Shown: positions 33,766 to 42,068, counted from the first letter of the stretch. The stretch: 64,000 bases of DNA from Pelagicoccus enzymogenes (GCF_014803405.1 NZ_JACYFG010000006.1:379501-443500); one strand, 5' to 3'. The notes: generated by a model not told the origin, from the sequence alone. Translations and numbers: made by a program.

Positions 33766-33780
33766 GCAAAGCCTATGCCC
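33766..33780 (-). promoter_or_regulatory. Sigma-54 promoter of the flgB operon
   Basis: The minus strand reads GGGCAT, 5 bases, then TTGC followed by TTAG. GG and GC are 10 bases apart; only the first T of TGGCA(C/T) differs. The predicted transcription start is at about 33754, next to the flgB ATG at 33753. Confidence 0.82.
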
Positions 33781-33831
33781 GCAAGCTCAACAATGCCTTT
33801 TAACTACTACCCATCAATGACTTAAAAATCT

Positions 33832-33852
33832 AAAAAAGTTCTAAAGCTGAAC
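33832..33852 (-). terminator. Weak terminator after the sulfatase-like gene
   Basis: GTTC and GAAC arms around a 7-base loop are followed by six T in the direction of the upstream gene. The stem is only 4 pairs, so this is a weak candidate. It would separate the sulfatase-like gene from the flgB operon. Confidence 0.3.
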
Positions 33853-33878
33853 AAAAAATCGTCGACGGAAGAATTTGC

Positions 33879-35090
33879 CTAGGCCTCAAATTCCGCCTTT
33901 GAGTAATGCTCGATAGCAAAGCTCGGACCGGATTCCGGGAAGACTTCCGTGCGGCCAGCGACCCGATTAGCGGTCCAAACATAGGGGCACTGCTTGGCAA
34001 AAGGCGGCACGCTCGGCATCGACAATTCTTGCTGGGCTGGACCCGATTCACCGCCTCGAAGGCATCCGGAAAGGTCCATTCCGTCCACGCCCAATTCACC
34101 CTTTCCAACCGCAAGGCCCAGAAGGGTCGGCCCTAGATCGGTCAAACTGACCAGCAGGTCGTCATTCACGCCCCGCAGGCCAACTCCAGCCAGAAGCAAT
34201 GGCACCCGCACCGCTTCCTCGTGCGGCCAGCCTTTGCGGAATTTTCCGTCGACCCCATGCATGTCGCCATGGACCGAGGAAAACGCGAACAAGCCACCTG
34301 TGGGATTCCAAGCCTCCCATAAGCGCCCTATCGCGCGATCCGTGGCCTCGACGTGGGCGTAGTAGCCGGCAAGCTCGCGACGGGCGATGGATCTTTCCTC
34401 CCCATTCCGAGTCGTCCCTTTGAGGAGTCGAATGCTCTCCGGATCTTTGGCCTGAATTCTCGAAGCCTCCGCAGCGTAGGGCGGATGCGGCGCATCCAAA
34501 CTCAAAACAGCGAAAAGCGGCCGCGAGGAAGTTCGCCGTTCGCGAAACCGCAAAAATCGCTCCACCAGAACATCGCTTTGATAGCCTTGAAATCGAGTCG
34601 GCTGCGGCAGCTCGCTGCCATGCAACAAGGGATCGTTGAGCAAGAATCCCGATTCGAATCCCTCCCAGTGCCCGAATCCGCCGCGACGCCGCTCCGGCAC
34701 CACCACCCGCGCGTGCTCCTCCCCGACCACCGGCGCCTTGGGATCCCGCTCGAAAAGCTGCCATTTCCCAAAGAATGCCGTGTCGTAACCGGAATCCGCG
34801 AAAGCGTGAGCCAGCGTTCGCGAGTCCGCGGGCAAGGTATCGTAGTAGTCCCGCAACCCGTTGCCAGGACTTCGCGTGCCCGTAAGAAAAGCCGCACGGG
34901 CGAAGACCCCAAAGGGATGCGGCGTCACTGCCTGTCTCAACCAGAGCGATCCATCGGCAATCCGGTCCAAACAAGGCGTGCGGGCGTTCGGGTCCCCCGC
35001 GAAACCGAAAGCCGATGCCCGCCACTGGGTGGTCAATACGACCAGCACATCGGGGAGCTTCGATAAGGCATCCGTTTTCACAAAGGGCAT
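33879..35090 (-). CDS. Sulfatase-fold protein lacking catalytic residues
   Basis: The 403-residue protein has the alkaline-phosphatase/sulfatase layout: LPDVLVVLTTQWRASAFG at the start, ARTPCLDRIADGSLWLRQAV, AAFLTGTRSPGNGLRDYY, YDTAFFGKWQLF, LSLDAPHPPY, and FAFSSVHGDMHG. In true sulfatases the first strand carries two metal-binding Asp (here Thr20-Thr21). The C-x-P-S-R motif gives formylglycine (here G-V-F-A-R, residues 61-65), GKWH has His (here Gln), and SDHG has Asp (here SVHG). All are replaced in an intact frame, so it is probably a non-catalytic paralogue. The ATG at 35090 has GGAAGGT upstream. No signal peptide is seen. Confidence 0.85.
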   Translation of the reverse strand: MPFVKTDALSKLPDVLVVLTTQWRASAFGFAGDPNARTPCLDRIADGSLWLRQAVTPHPFGVFARAAFLTGTRSPGNGLRDYYDTLPADSRTLAHAFADSGYDTAFFGKWQLFERDPKAPVVGEEHARVVVPERRRGGFGHWEGFESGFLLNDPLLHGSELPQPTRFQGYQSDVLVERFLRFRERRTSSRPLFAVLSLDAPHPPYAAEASRIQAKDPESIRLLKGTTRNGEERSIARRELAGYYAHVEATDRAIGRLWEAWNPTGGLFAFSSVHGDMHGVDGKFRKGWPHEEAVRVPLLLAGVGLRGVNDDLLVSLTDLGPTLLGLAVGKGELGVDGMDLSGCLRGGESGPAQQELSMPSVPPFAKQCPYVWTANRVAGRTEVFPESGPSFAIEHYSKAEFEA

Positions 35091-35212
35091 GGACACCTTC
35101 CTGATCCGCCCTTCTCCATTTGCCAAACGCAAAAGCGAAAAAGCCAATTTCGCGCGGCAAGCCGGAACGACCTCGCCTGCCCCCGGCAAATCCCTTTCAT
35201 CAACCGGCATCC

Positions 35213-35977
35213 ATGCTGGCACGACTCAAATGGCTCACTTTCCTTTCGCTCGACGCACCCCTCGTCGCCACGACTTGGCAAGCCCTCTTCGCTAAGGAAC
35301 ATGCCGTAAACCTGCGTTGGTACCACTCCCTCATCGTATTCCTGTCAGTTTGGCTTGGATACGCTGCCGATCGCTGGTGCGACAACCTCAAGGGCGGACG
35401 CCCCGCTAGCGAGCAACACCAGTTCTACGCCAAACACAGGACTTCGGTGCTTGCCATCTGGCTTCTCGCGCTCGCGGTCGCGGTCACCCTCGCCTTCAAC
35501 TACCTGAGCAAATCAGAATTGGCTCACGGCTTCGCCTTGATGGGGCTCGCCCTCGCCTACACTTTGTTCGCCCAAAAAGGGAGACGCATCAGATACTACG
35601 CTTTCCTAAAATCCGTCTTCACCGCCCTGCTCGTTCTCGCCAGCTCCCTGCTCTTCCTCCCAATCGAGTCCAGTCCCTACCTTTCGGCAATCTGCGTTTG
35701 GATGCTTTTCGCCAGCAACTGCTTGTTTATCCGATCCTGGACTCACGAGGGGGAAGAAAAGTCCGCCTTGCAGGCCACTGGACTGGCAGCGGCAGTGATC
35801 CTCGTTTCGGTATCCGCCCTTTGGGCACGCGATTCGCAGACGGCCATCGCGACCTTGATTGCCCAGTGCGCCATCCTTGCCCTGCATATCGCACGCGGGC
35901 GAATCGGATCAATGACACTACGTACCGCAGCGGACATCTGCCTGCTGAGCCCTTGGATCATCCTGCTTTTCCCATGA
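35213..35977 (+). CDS. UbiA-like polytopic membrane protein, unknown
   Basis: A 254-residue protein with seven or eight membrane segments. The N-terminal region MLARLKWLTFLSLDAPLVAT and the segment WLGYAADRWCDNLKG near 48-62 resemble the Asp-rich first motif of UbiA prenyltransferases (N/D-x-x-x-D), followed by a basic loop (RPASEQHQFYAKHRTSVLA). Further helices include ELAHGFALMGLALAYTLFAQ and FTALLVLASSLLFLP. UbiA enzymes join isoprenoids to aromatic or other acceptors; here the second Asp motif is not clear. Its stop overlaps the start of a methyltransferase, so the two may act in one lipid or quinone-like pathway. An upstream ATG at 35120 would overlap the divergent gene and is less likely. 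Confidence 0.65.
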   Translation: MLARLKWLTFLSLDAPLVATTWQALFAKEHAVNLRWYHSLIVFLSVWLGYAADRWCDNLKGGRPASEQHQFYAKHRTSVLAIWLLALAVAVTLAFNYLSKSELAHGFALMGLALAYTLFAQKGRRIRYYAFLKSVFTALLVLASSLLFLPIESSPYLSAICVWMLFASNCLFIRSWTHEGEEKSALQATGLAAAVILVSVSALWARDSQTAIATLIAQCAILALHIARGRIGSMTLRTAADICLLSPWIILLFP

Positions 35978-36582
35978 GAGGATTCGATCGACTCGCCAAG
36001 GCCTACCAGCCTCTGGAGCGTCTCAGCTTCGCCAACCGCCTGCAAACGCTGCGCTGCTTTTGCATTCCCTACCTGACGGGTTGCAGAAATGGACTGCTCA
36101 TCGGCAACGGAGACGGACGTTTTTCAGCGAAACTCCTGCAGGCCAACTCGAGCATCCGAGTCGACAGCATCGACATCAGCCGCCGCATGCTGGAGGTCGC
36201 CCAAGCAAATGCGTCAGGCCACTCGGACCGGCTCAATCCTGTCCATGGTGACGCCCTGAAATACACGTATCCGGAAACAGCCTACGACTTCATTGGCCTC
36301 CACTTTTGCCTAGACTGCTTTTCCCAAAAGCAAATCGACAGTTTGCTTCCAAAACTAACTGCCTGCCTGCGTCCCGGAGGTGTCATCGCCTACAGCGACT
36401 TCCAAGCAAGCAGCTTTTGGCAACGCGCCGTGGTGCGAAGCCTGTACCTATGCTTTCGCGCGGCCACCGGATTGGAAGTCCAGAGGCTCCCCAACGCGGA
36501 ATGGCCCGGCGCCTTGCGACAAGTCGCTGAGGCGGAGGTGCTGGCAGGACTCGCGTTCAGCCGCGTGCTGCGCAAGTCGTAG
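35974..36582 (+). CDS. Class I SAM-dependent methyltransferase
   Basis: A 202-residue methyltransferase. Motif I is GLLIGNGDGRFSAKLL near residues 39-54, with the acidic end of strand 2 in VDSIDISRRMLEVAQANAS. Motif IV-like FIGLHFCLDCF and motif VI-like KLTACLRPGGVIAYSDFQAS follow. The N terminus MRGFDRLAKAYQPLERLSFA is typical of this family of verrucomicrobial and planctomycetal enzymes as I recall it. It starts in an ATGA overlap with the upstream UbiA-like gene. The substrate is unknown; a membrane-associated lipid or phospholipid-type acceptor is plausible from context. Confidence 0.85.
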   Translation: MRGFDRLAKAYQPLERLSFANRLQTLRCFCIPYLTGCRNGLLIGNGDGRFSAKLLQANSSIRVDSIDISRRMLEVAQANASGHSDRLNPVHGDALKYTYPETAYDFIGLHFCLDCFSQKQIDSLLPKLTACLRPGGVIAYSDFQASSFWQRAVVRSLYLCFRAATGLEVQRLPNAEWPGALRQVAEAEVLAGLAFSRVLRKS

Positions 36583-36618
36583 AGCAGTCGCTAGCGGAAA
36601 GCCCTACCACGAGCGAAT

Positions 36619-38100
36619 TTACTGCAAGGCGTTGGGAAAGCCGTTCAAGGTGCCGTTTAGCAAACGCAGCGTCTTCTGCAGTTCGCCTGTATCGAGCCTG
36701 CCGCTGAGATCCAAGGTGGAGACGGGGACGAAGTTGTTGACCAAGGCACAGTAGCGACGGTTTACCATCACCCCCAGCAGCTCACCGGTTTTCGACAAAA
36801 CCAAGTCCCCAGTCGATGGAGAGAATTCGCCGAAGATCTTGCTGAAGATCTTGTTCTGCATCTTCACGAAACCAGGCGTGTCCGCATCCAGCTTAAACTC
36901 CACCTCGCCATAGTAGTCGCCTTGCCGGTTCACGAGTACCGCCTCAGCAAACTTGAACGGCTCGATCGCCGTCAAGTAGGGTTTGCCTCCAAGGTTCTTC
37001 GCTTGCTCTGCAGTGAGCGGCACCACCGCGATGCGGGGATCGAGCATGAGAAACTGCATGCGGTCCACAGCCAATTTTTCGCCCTTCCGAGAGAGCGAAA
37101 GCTCCATCTGGCGAACCGTGTCGGGAACCGTGCGGAGACCGAAAGGAAGACTGTCGAGATGGGCGATCGCAAAGACGTTTTTCCCATCGCTCACGAGAAC
37201 GGTCATAGTCGTCTCCTTCGTATTCACGAAGCGGTTACGCATGAGTTCTATCGCAGCGAAGTCCGCTCTAATTTGGTTATTCTTAAAGTCGGCGAAGAGC
37301 TGGTTGGCGTTGATCTCGAAGCTGGAACGCAATTCCTGGCGCAGGTCTTGCGAGCTGGCCGCAAGCTCACTCACACCCTGGGCCAGCACCGTGGACTGTT
37401 CTTGCAGACGCAAGCGCTCTTCCCTTTCGGCGACCACTTCGCCCTTCAAGGTACTCACCGAATTTTGCAAAAAGGAGTTTTCCTGCTCCTTCATCCGCAC
37501 CTGCACATCAAGCTCCTGCACCTTTTGCTGGGTGGCGGCGAGGGCTCGATCCTTCTCCGCCAAGGCAGCTTCCTTGGCTGCGATATCGGAAAGCTTTTTC
37601 TCGAGCTCTTCCTGAAGCAAGCGCGACTGGGCCTGGTTTTCCAAGGCTTGCTTCTGCGTCTCCGCCAGCTGCTGGCTAACGCTGCTGTACTCGTTGCGGA
37701 CAGCCGTGACTTGGCTTTCCAGCTCCTGCGTTTCGCGTTGCAGCCTCTCTCGAGCGGCAGCGAGCTCCCGTTCCCGCTTCTCCGCCTCGGTCAGCGTGCT
37801 CTCCAGATTTTGGATACGTTGCTGGCGCTGGGCGAGCTCTTCCTCCCGTTTGGCCAGTTCAGCAGCTTTCGCCTCCAGGTCTTCGTTCAGCTCGTTTCGC
37901 TCGGCCTGCTCTTCCTCGAGGGAATACTTAAGCGTGTCGAGGAGGTCCTGCTCCATCATCGCCATTGCCGAAACGTTTACGTCCTGCGACTCCGAGCTCG
38001 GAGCATCAGAGGGAGGCGGAGCCTCTTCTTCCGTCTTCCACATCGAAAGAATAGTGAGCAACAAGAAGTCGCAGAGTATGAGTAGTAAGGTCTTGTTCAT
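36619..38100 (-). CDS. Membrane-anchored coiled-coil protein, ExbD/TolR-like N terminus
   Basis: Family not named. The 493 residues contain a single N-terminal membrane helix with a buried aspartate (MNKTLLLILCDFLLLTILSM, Asp11), resembling the ion-binding helix of ExbD/TolR (D-x-L-L-x(4)-F/M). A 25-residue acidic/Pro linker and a long coiled coil (about 55-240) follow. The C-terminal globular domain (about 260-480) shows ETTMTVLVSDGKNVFAIAHL and PSTGDLVLSKTGELLGVMVN, which recalls the barrel of trypsin-like proteases without a clear catalytic Ser. It is second in a two-gene unit, 21 bases after a multi-helix partner. Confidence 0.7.
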   Translation of the reverse strand: MNKTLLLILCDFLLLTILSMWKTEEEAPPPSDAPSSESQDVNVSAMAMMEQDLLDTLKYSLEEEQAERNELNEDLEAKAAELAKREEELAQRQQRIQNLESTLTEAEKRERELAAARERLQRETQELESQVTAVRNEYSSVSQQLAETQKQALENQAQSRLLQEELEKKLSDIAAKEAALAEKDRALAATQQKVQELDVQVRMKEQENSFLQNSVSTLKGEVVAEREERLRLQEQSTVLAQGVSELAASSQDLRQELRSSFEINANQLFADFKNNQIRADFAAIELMRNRFVNTKETTMTVLVSDGKNVFAIAHLDSLPFGLRTVPDTVRQMELSLSRKGEKLAVDRMQFLMLDPRIAVVPLTAEQAKNLGGKPYLTAIEPFKFAEAVLVNRQGDYYGEVEFKLDADTPGFVKMQNKIFSKIFGEFSPSTGDLVLSKTGELLGVMVNRRYCALVNNFVPVSTLDLSGRLDTGELQKTLRLLNGTLNGFPNALQ

Positions 38101-38121
38101 CGCGTTCGCGGTTGGGCGCGT

Positions 38122-39816
38122 TTACGACTTTTCCGACAGGCTGACGATCTGCCGCTCGCCAGCCATGATGAGCTTGGTCTTGTACGGGCGCACGAGGCGG
38201 ATCTTCACGATCGCCACGCAAAGGATGCCGAAGAGGTTGGACGAGTACGCCGCCAGCAGGTTGTGGTCGACGAGGTTGATAACCTGCATGACCAACGCAA
38301 TACACGTCCCGGCAATGCCCACGTAGAGACCGCTGTCGAAAAGGTTTTCCTCGTTCTCCATGAGCTTGAGCTTCACGAGCGGGTCGAGCTCGCGCTTTTC
38401 GATCTCTCGCACCTTAAGCATACAGATGAGAAAGACCAATGCCTGAAGCAGGAAGAAGAAGGCGATGGTGAGTAGGGTTGCTGGTTGCATAGATGTTGTG
38501 GACGTTGTTTCGACAATTTGAATTTCGCCATCGACCTGAGTCAGGACCGGCATGACAAAGCTGAAGTCGTAGCCGTCGAAGGCTCCAGAAGCGGAAAGGT
38601 AAGGTTCGCTCAAGACCGCGAAAATCAGCACGGAAGCGGTCGCTCCGAAAAAGCGCTGGGTAAAAGCCAAGACCGGAGAAATCGTTTCCCGGTAAAAGCG
38701 GCCAAACATGCTCACCCCCCAGAGGGCCAGGAACGAGCCGACAAAGAACGAGCTGTACTTGATCGCCAAAGAAAGGCGAGGGTTCTTGAGGCTGAAGGGC
38801 GACATGGCCACCTGCAGCTTGGAAACCAAGGAGCCGGAATCCTCCAAAGCCTCGTCCTCGATGGGAAGCTGCTCCCGCAAAGCGAGCAAGTATCCATCAA
38901 TGCCGGTGGCCAAGGCCGACTCCAGGCGTTCGAAGCCGAGATCTCCAAATGCTTCCAGATAGGAAAACAAGTCGCTCGCGTCCCGAGCGTTCAGCCCCAT
39001 GGCAAAAACGAGGGGTTGTTGCTCGCTTTTACGGTGAAGCAGGAAACGCATTCGCTTCAAGTGGTCCGCCGATTCTAGCTTGGCGAAGACTTCCTTGAGC
39101 TGCCCCCAATCGAAAACCCGCATCAAGGAGAGCGTGTCGAGATAGAAGTCCTCCAGCGTACCGATACTGCCGGTTGCCTTCGCATCCAAGATAAGCCCCC
39201 GCAGCTCGCCGCGCAGCGTGTCGCTGAAATGGTCGCCTTGGGCGAGAAGCCCGAGTCCGAGCAAGGTCACCTCCAGAGGCCGCCCGGAGGTGCTGGAAAC
39301 AGGAAAGAGGCGGCGGTAGGTCGTGAACTCGCCGGTCGCCAGCAAGTCCTGCACAAGCGGATTGCGAGAGTTTTCCAGCAAACCTGAAACCGCAGCGCGG
39401 CAAGGCTTGCCAAGCAAGATCCCCAACGCTCCGGGCTCCGAGGAATAGGCGTCCAAGGGAACGTCCTTCAAGGCCGCGTCCAAAAAAGGATCCCAGGCGC
39501 CCCAACGGGCAAGCTGAGGATTCGCCTCCAGTTCCCTGCTCACCTGGGACAGCAGCAAGGAAGCCTTGGCTTCCTCTAGCTCCCGCGCAGCCTCCGCCAT
39601 CAAGCGTGCCGCCCCGAAATTTCCGTCGAGCAAAAGCGCTCTTCCTTTGTCCGAAACGCTGGCTCCCGATTGCCCCGCCTCGCGTACAACCTGGAAGGGC
39701 ACCGACTTGAAGCGCGAGGGCACCACCCAGCCAAAACCAATGATCAACGCCCCCAGCAGCAGCAAAAAGCTGCCAACAAGGGCATGAGAACGAAAGGGTT
39801 TTGCGGAATTTGGCAT
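38122..39816 (-). CDS. Multi-helix membrane protein, possible ExbB/TolQ-like partner
   Basis: Family not named. The 564 residues have one N-terminal membrane helix (LVGSFLLLLGALIIGFGWVV) and a large, mostly helical extracytoplasmic part (about 35-340). Five C-terminal helices follow, the last two reading GLYVGIAGTCIALVMQVINL and SSNLFGILCVAIVKIRLVRP. That pair resembles the channel helices of MotA/TolQ/ExbB (G-x-x-G-T..., then G-L-x-x-A-I). It is first in a unit with the coiled-coil protein that has an Asp in its membrane helix. The assignment to the ExbB family is an inference from pattern only. Confidence 0.65.
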   Translation of the reverse strand: MPNSAKPFRSHALVGSFLLLLGALIIGFGWVVPSRFKSVPFQVVREAGQSGASVSDKGRALLLDGNFGAARLMAEAARELEEAKASLLLSQVSRELEANPQLARWGAWDPFLDAALKDVPLDAYSSEPGALGILLGKPCRAAVSGLLENSRNPLVQDLLATGEFTTYRRLFPVSSTSGRPLEVTLLGLGLLAQGDHFSDTLRGELRGLILDAKATGSIGTLEDFYLDTLSLMRVFDWGQLKEVFAKLESADHLKRMRFLLHRKSEQQPLVFAMGLNARDASDLFSYLEAFGDLGFERLESALATGIDGYLLALREQLPIEDEALEDSGSLVSKLQVAMSPFSLKNPRLSLAIKYSSFFVGSFLALWGVSMFGRFYRETISPVLAFTQRFFGATASVLIFAVLSEPYLSASGAFDGYDFSFVMPVLTQVDGEIQIVETTSTTSMQPATLLTIAFFFLLQALVFLICMLKVREIEKRELDPLVKLKLMENEENLFDSGLYVGIAGTCIALVMQVINLVDHNLLAAYSSNLFGILCVAIVKIRLVRPYKTKLIMAGERQIVSLSEKS

Positions 39817-39889
39817 CGGTTACAGGGCGCGAAGAAAGAAATTGATCTAGATTTGGGCTAAGTGTTGGTTAGGTCAAAAACGAAGACCT

Positions 39890-40465
39890 ATGCTACTACA
39901 AATAGTTCAATACGGAGAAAAAGTGCTGCACCAAGCCGGCGAACCAATCACGGAGTTCGACGAAGAACTGCGCACCCTCTTCCAGGATATGGTGGACACG
40001 ATGTACGAAGCAGAGGGAATCGGTCTCGCCGCTCAACAAGTCGGACTGGCCAAGCAATTCTGCGTCGTCGACCTCACCGGTTGCGATCCGGATTTCGAAT
40101 ACACGCTGGACGGGGCAAAGCCGCCCCTCGACCTCTTCATGCCGATGGGCATGTGCAACCCGAAGGTAGAAGTCCTGAAATCCGAGCCTCTTGTCTACGA
40201 GGAAGGCTGCCTATCCTTTCCCAACATCCGCGGAGACGTGGAACGCATCGAGAGCATTCGCTGCGAATACCAGGACATCGACGGCAATCCTCACGTCATC
40301 GAAGCGGACGGCTTGCTCGGACGCTGCATCCAGCACGAGGTCGACCACCTCAACGGCATCCTCTTCACCGACCGCATGAAGAAAAAGGTCCTCAAGAAGA
40401 TCCAACTGCCCGTTAACGCCCTCAAAGCAAAAACGCTCCAGCGACTCAAACGTCGCGGAGCGTAG
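39890..40465 (+). CDS. def: Peptide deformylase
   Basis: Metalloenzyme removing the formyl group from new proteins. All three motifs are intact: GIGLAAQQVG (residues 43-52), EEGCLSFP (about 104-111, metal Cys) and QHEVDHLNG (about 148-156, metal His pair and catalytic Glu). At 191 residues it has normal length. It is transcribed divergently from the membrane module with only 73 bases between them, which must hold both promoters. No methionyl-tRNA formyltransferase gene is adjacent. Confidence 0.97.
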   Translation: MLLQIVQYGEKVLHQAGEPITEFDEELRTLFQDMVDTMYEAEGIGLAAQQVGLAKQFCVVDLTGCDPDFEYTLDGAKPPLDLFMPMGMCNPKVEVLKSEPLVYEEGCLSFPNIRGDVERIESIRCEYQDIDGNPHVIEADGLLGRCIQHEVDHLNGILFTDRMKKKVLKKIQLPVNALKAKTLQRLKRRGA

Positions 40466-40483
40466 AAAATTGAAACAGGTGGC

Positions 40484-40502
40484 GCGGCTTCTCCGAAGCC
40501 GC
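40484..40502. terminator. Hairpin between converging def and phoH-like genes
   Basis: A perfect 8-base inverted repeat GCGGCTTC/GAAGCCGC with a 3-base loop lies 18 bases after the def stop. There is no T tract on either strand, but its place between converging genes favours a two-way terminator. Confidence 0.5.
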
Positions 40503-40580
40503 ACGAAAGCCGCCGCCCCAGCCATAATCGGCATCTTCCGAAAATGGCTGCTTCGAGACAGCTCCGCGCGACGTATCAGC

Positions 40581-42068
40581 CTACAACAAGTCCGCCGCCA
40601 ATTCCGCCAGCAAGGAGCGCTCGCCCTTCGTCAACTGCACGTGAGCTGCGATGGCCTGCCCTTTCATTCGGTTGGAACAGTAGACCAGCCCATTGCTTCG
40701 CGAATCGACGTAGGGATTGTCGATCTGAGCCGGATCGCCGATAAGCACGATCTTAGAACCTTCCGAAATGCGGGTGATCACCGTCTTTACCTCATGCGGG
40801 GTAAGCTGCTGGGCCTCGTCCAAAATGAAGAAGCGATTGGAAATGGAACGCCCGCGGATGAAACAAAGCGCCTCGATTTCGACCAGTCCGCTGTCCAAAA
40901 GCTTCTCGTAAGGCTTCTGAGGACCCTTGCCCGGAACCGATGGCTCCTTGTCCTTCATCTTGTTGCGCTGCCGCTTGTTCTCGAATTGCGGCTCCTTCGG
41001 CTCCTTGCTCGGAATGAGAACTTCCAAGGCATCGTAGTACGGCTGCAGCCAAGGGTTCATCTTCTCCTCCAGCGTGCCGGGAAGAAAACCGATCTCCTTG
41101 CCGACCCCGATCACTGGACGGGAAATGGAAACTCCGTCGTATTTACAATCTGAGGACGAAACCGTTTGCTGGATGGCGCAAACGGTCGAGAGCAAAGTCT
41201 TTCCTGTACCCGCTTTTCCATAACAGGTGATCAGCGAAATCGTATCGTCCAAGAGAGCGTCCATGAAAAAGCGCTGCTCCAAGTTTCGAGGGCGAATCGG
41301 CACCCCGCCCGGAGCCTTGACATACTCCGGCAGGATCAACTTGCGCAACACTCCGTCGCCGTAGTGACGAGCCGGAATGGTTTTACCTTCTTCCGAAACG
41401 AGAAGCAGGTATTCGTTAACGAAGAGTTGCCCTTCTTCATAGTCCTCCAGAGCAAATTCCCCCTCCGAAGCGAAGCGCTGTAGTTCATATTTCGATACTT
41501 CTACTTTCTTGTAAGATCGAAACTCCGGCTCTTCCGGCGCCTTGTCGTTGAGGTAATCCTGCGACTCCAGACCGACTGCCCTTGCCTTGAGCTGCACGTT
41601 GATGTCCTTGGAAACCAAGATCGTGGGCGGCGGCAAGTTCTCTTGCACGAAAAGGGCAGCGGCAATGATACGGTTGTCTTTCTTGTCGAAGTCCAGCAAT
41701 GACTTGAATTGCTTGAAACGCTCTGGGACCTGCTTGCCTGAGTCGTGTATGTATTTATTAATTACAACCGACAAAGTCCCGCCCGTATCTAAGGTGACGC
41801 CTTCAGCCATCGACCGGGAATCCGGCAGCAGCTCCCTCAGCATCCGATGGACTCGGCGGGCATTCCTGCCCCGCTCAGAGCTTTGCTCCATCTTGATAGA
41901 ATCCAATTCTTCCAATACTTCTATCGGAATAACGAGATTATTGTCGTCGAATTTGAAGATGCAGTGTGGATCATGAATCAGAACGTTTGTATCCAAAACA
42001 TACGTCTTTACTCGATTCACGGCTGACTTGCGTGACTTCAATTTGGAAGAACCGGCAGGTGATCCCAT
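40581..42068 (-). CDS. PIN domain-PhoH family ATPase (YlaK type)
   Basis: A two-domain RNA-associated protein. The N-terminal PIN domain begins KTYVLDTNVLIHDPHCIFKF with the acidic residues of the nuclease fold (about residues 20-160). The C-terminal PhoH ATPase has P-loop CYGKAGTGKTLLSTVCAIQQ near 282-300. Walker B lies in RFFILDEAQQLTPHEVKTVI, with the sensor segment SKIVLIGDPAQIDNPYVD. At 495 residues it is the usual PIN-PhoH fusion, thought to act as a helicase-nuclease on RNA. It converges with def. The first 18 residues are basic and Ser-rich. Confidence 0.93.
   Translation of the reverse strand: MGSPAGSSKLKSRKSAVNRVKTYVLDTNVLIHDPHCIFKFDDNNLVIPIEVLEELDSIKMEQSSERGRNARRVHRMLRELLPDSRSMAEGVTLDTGGTLSVVINKYIHDSGKQVPERFKQFKSLLDFDKKDNRIIAAALFVQENLPPPTILVSKDINVQLKARAVGLESQDYLNDKAPEEPEFRSYKKVEVSKYELQRFASEGEFALEDYEEGQLFVNEYLLLVSEEGKTIPARHYGDGVLRKLILPEYVKAPGGVPIRPRNLEQRFFMDALLDDTISLITCYGKAGTGKTLLSTVCAIQQTVSSSDCKYDGVSISRPVIGVGKEIGFLPGTLEEKMNPWLQPYYDALEVLIPSKEPKEPQFENKRQRNKMKDKEPSVPGKGPQKPYEKLLDSGLVEIEALCFIRGRSISNRFFILDEAQQLTPHEVKTVITRISEGSKIVLIGDPAQIDNPYVDSRSNGLVYCSNRMKGQAIAAHVQLTKGERSLLAELAADLL

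Noticed and set aside
40470-41153. Plus-strand frame of 227 codons after def
   Set aside because: It overlaps the PhoH ATPase domain on the opposite strand and shows no family features.
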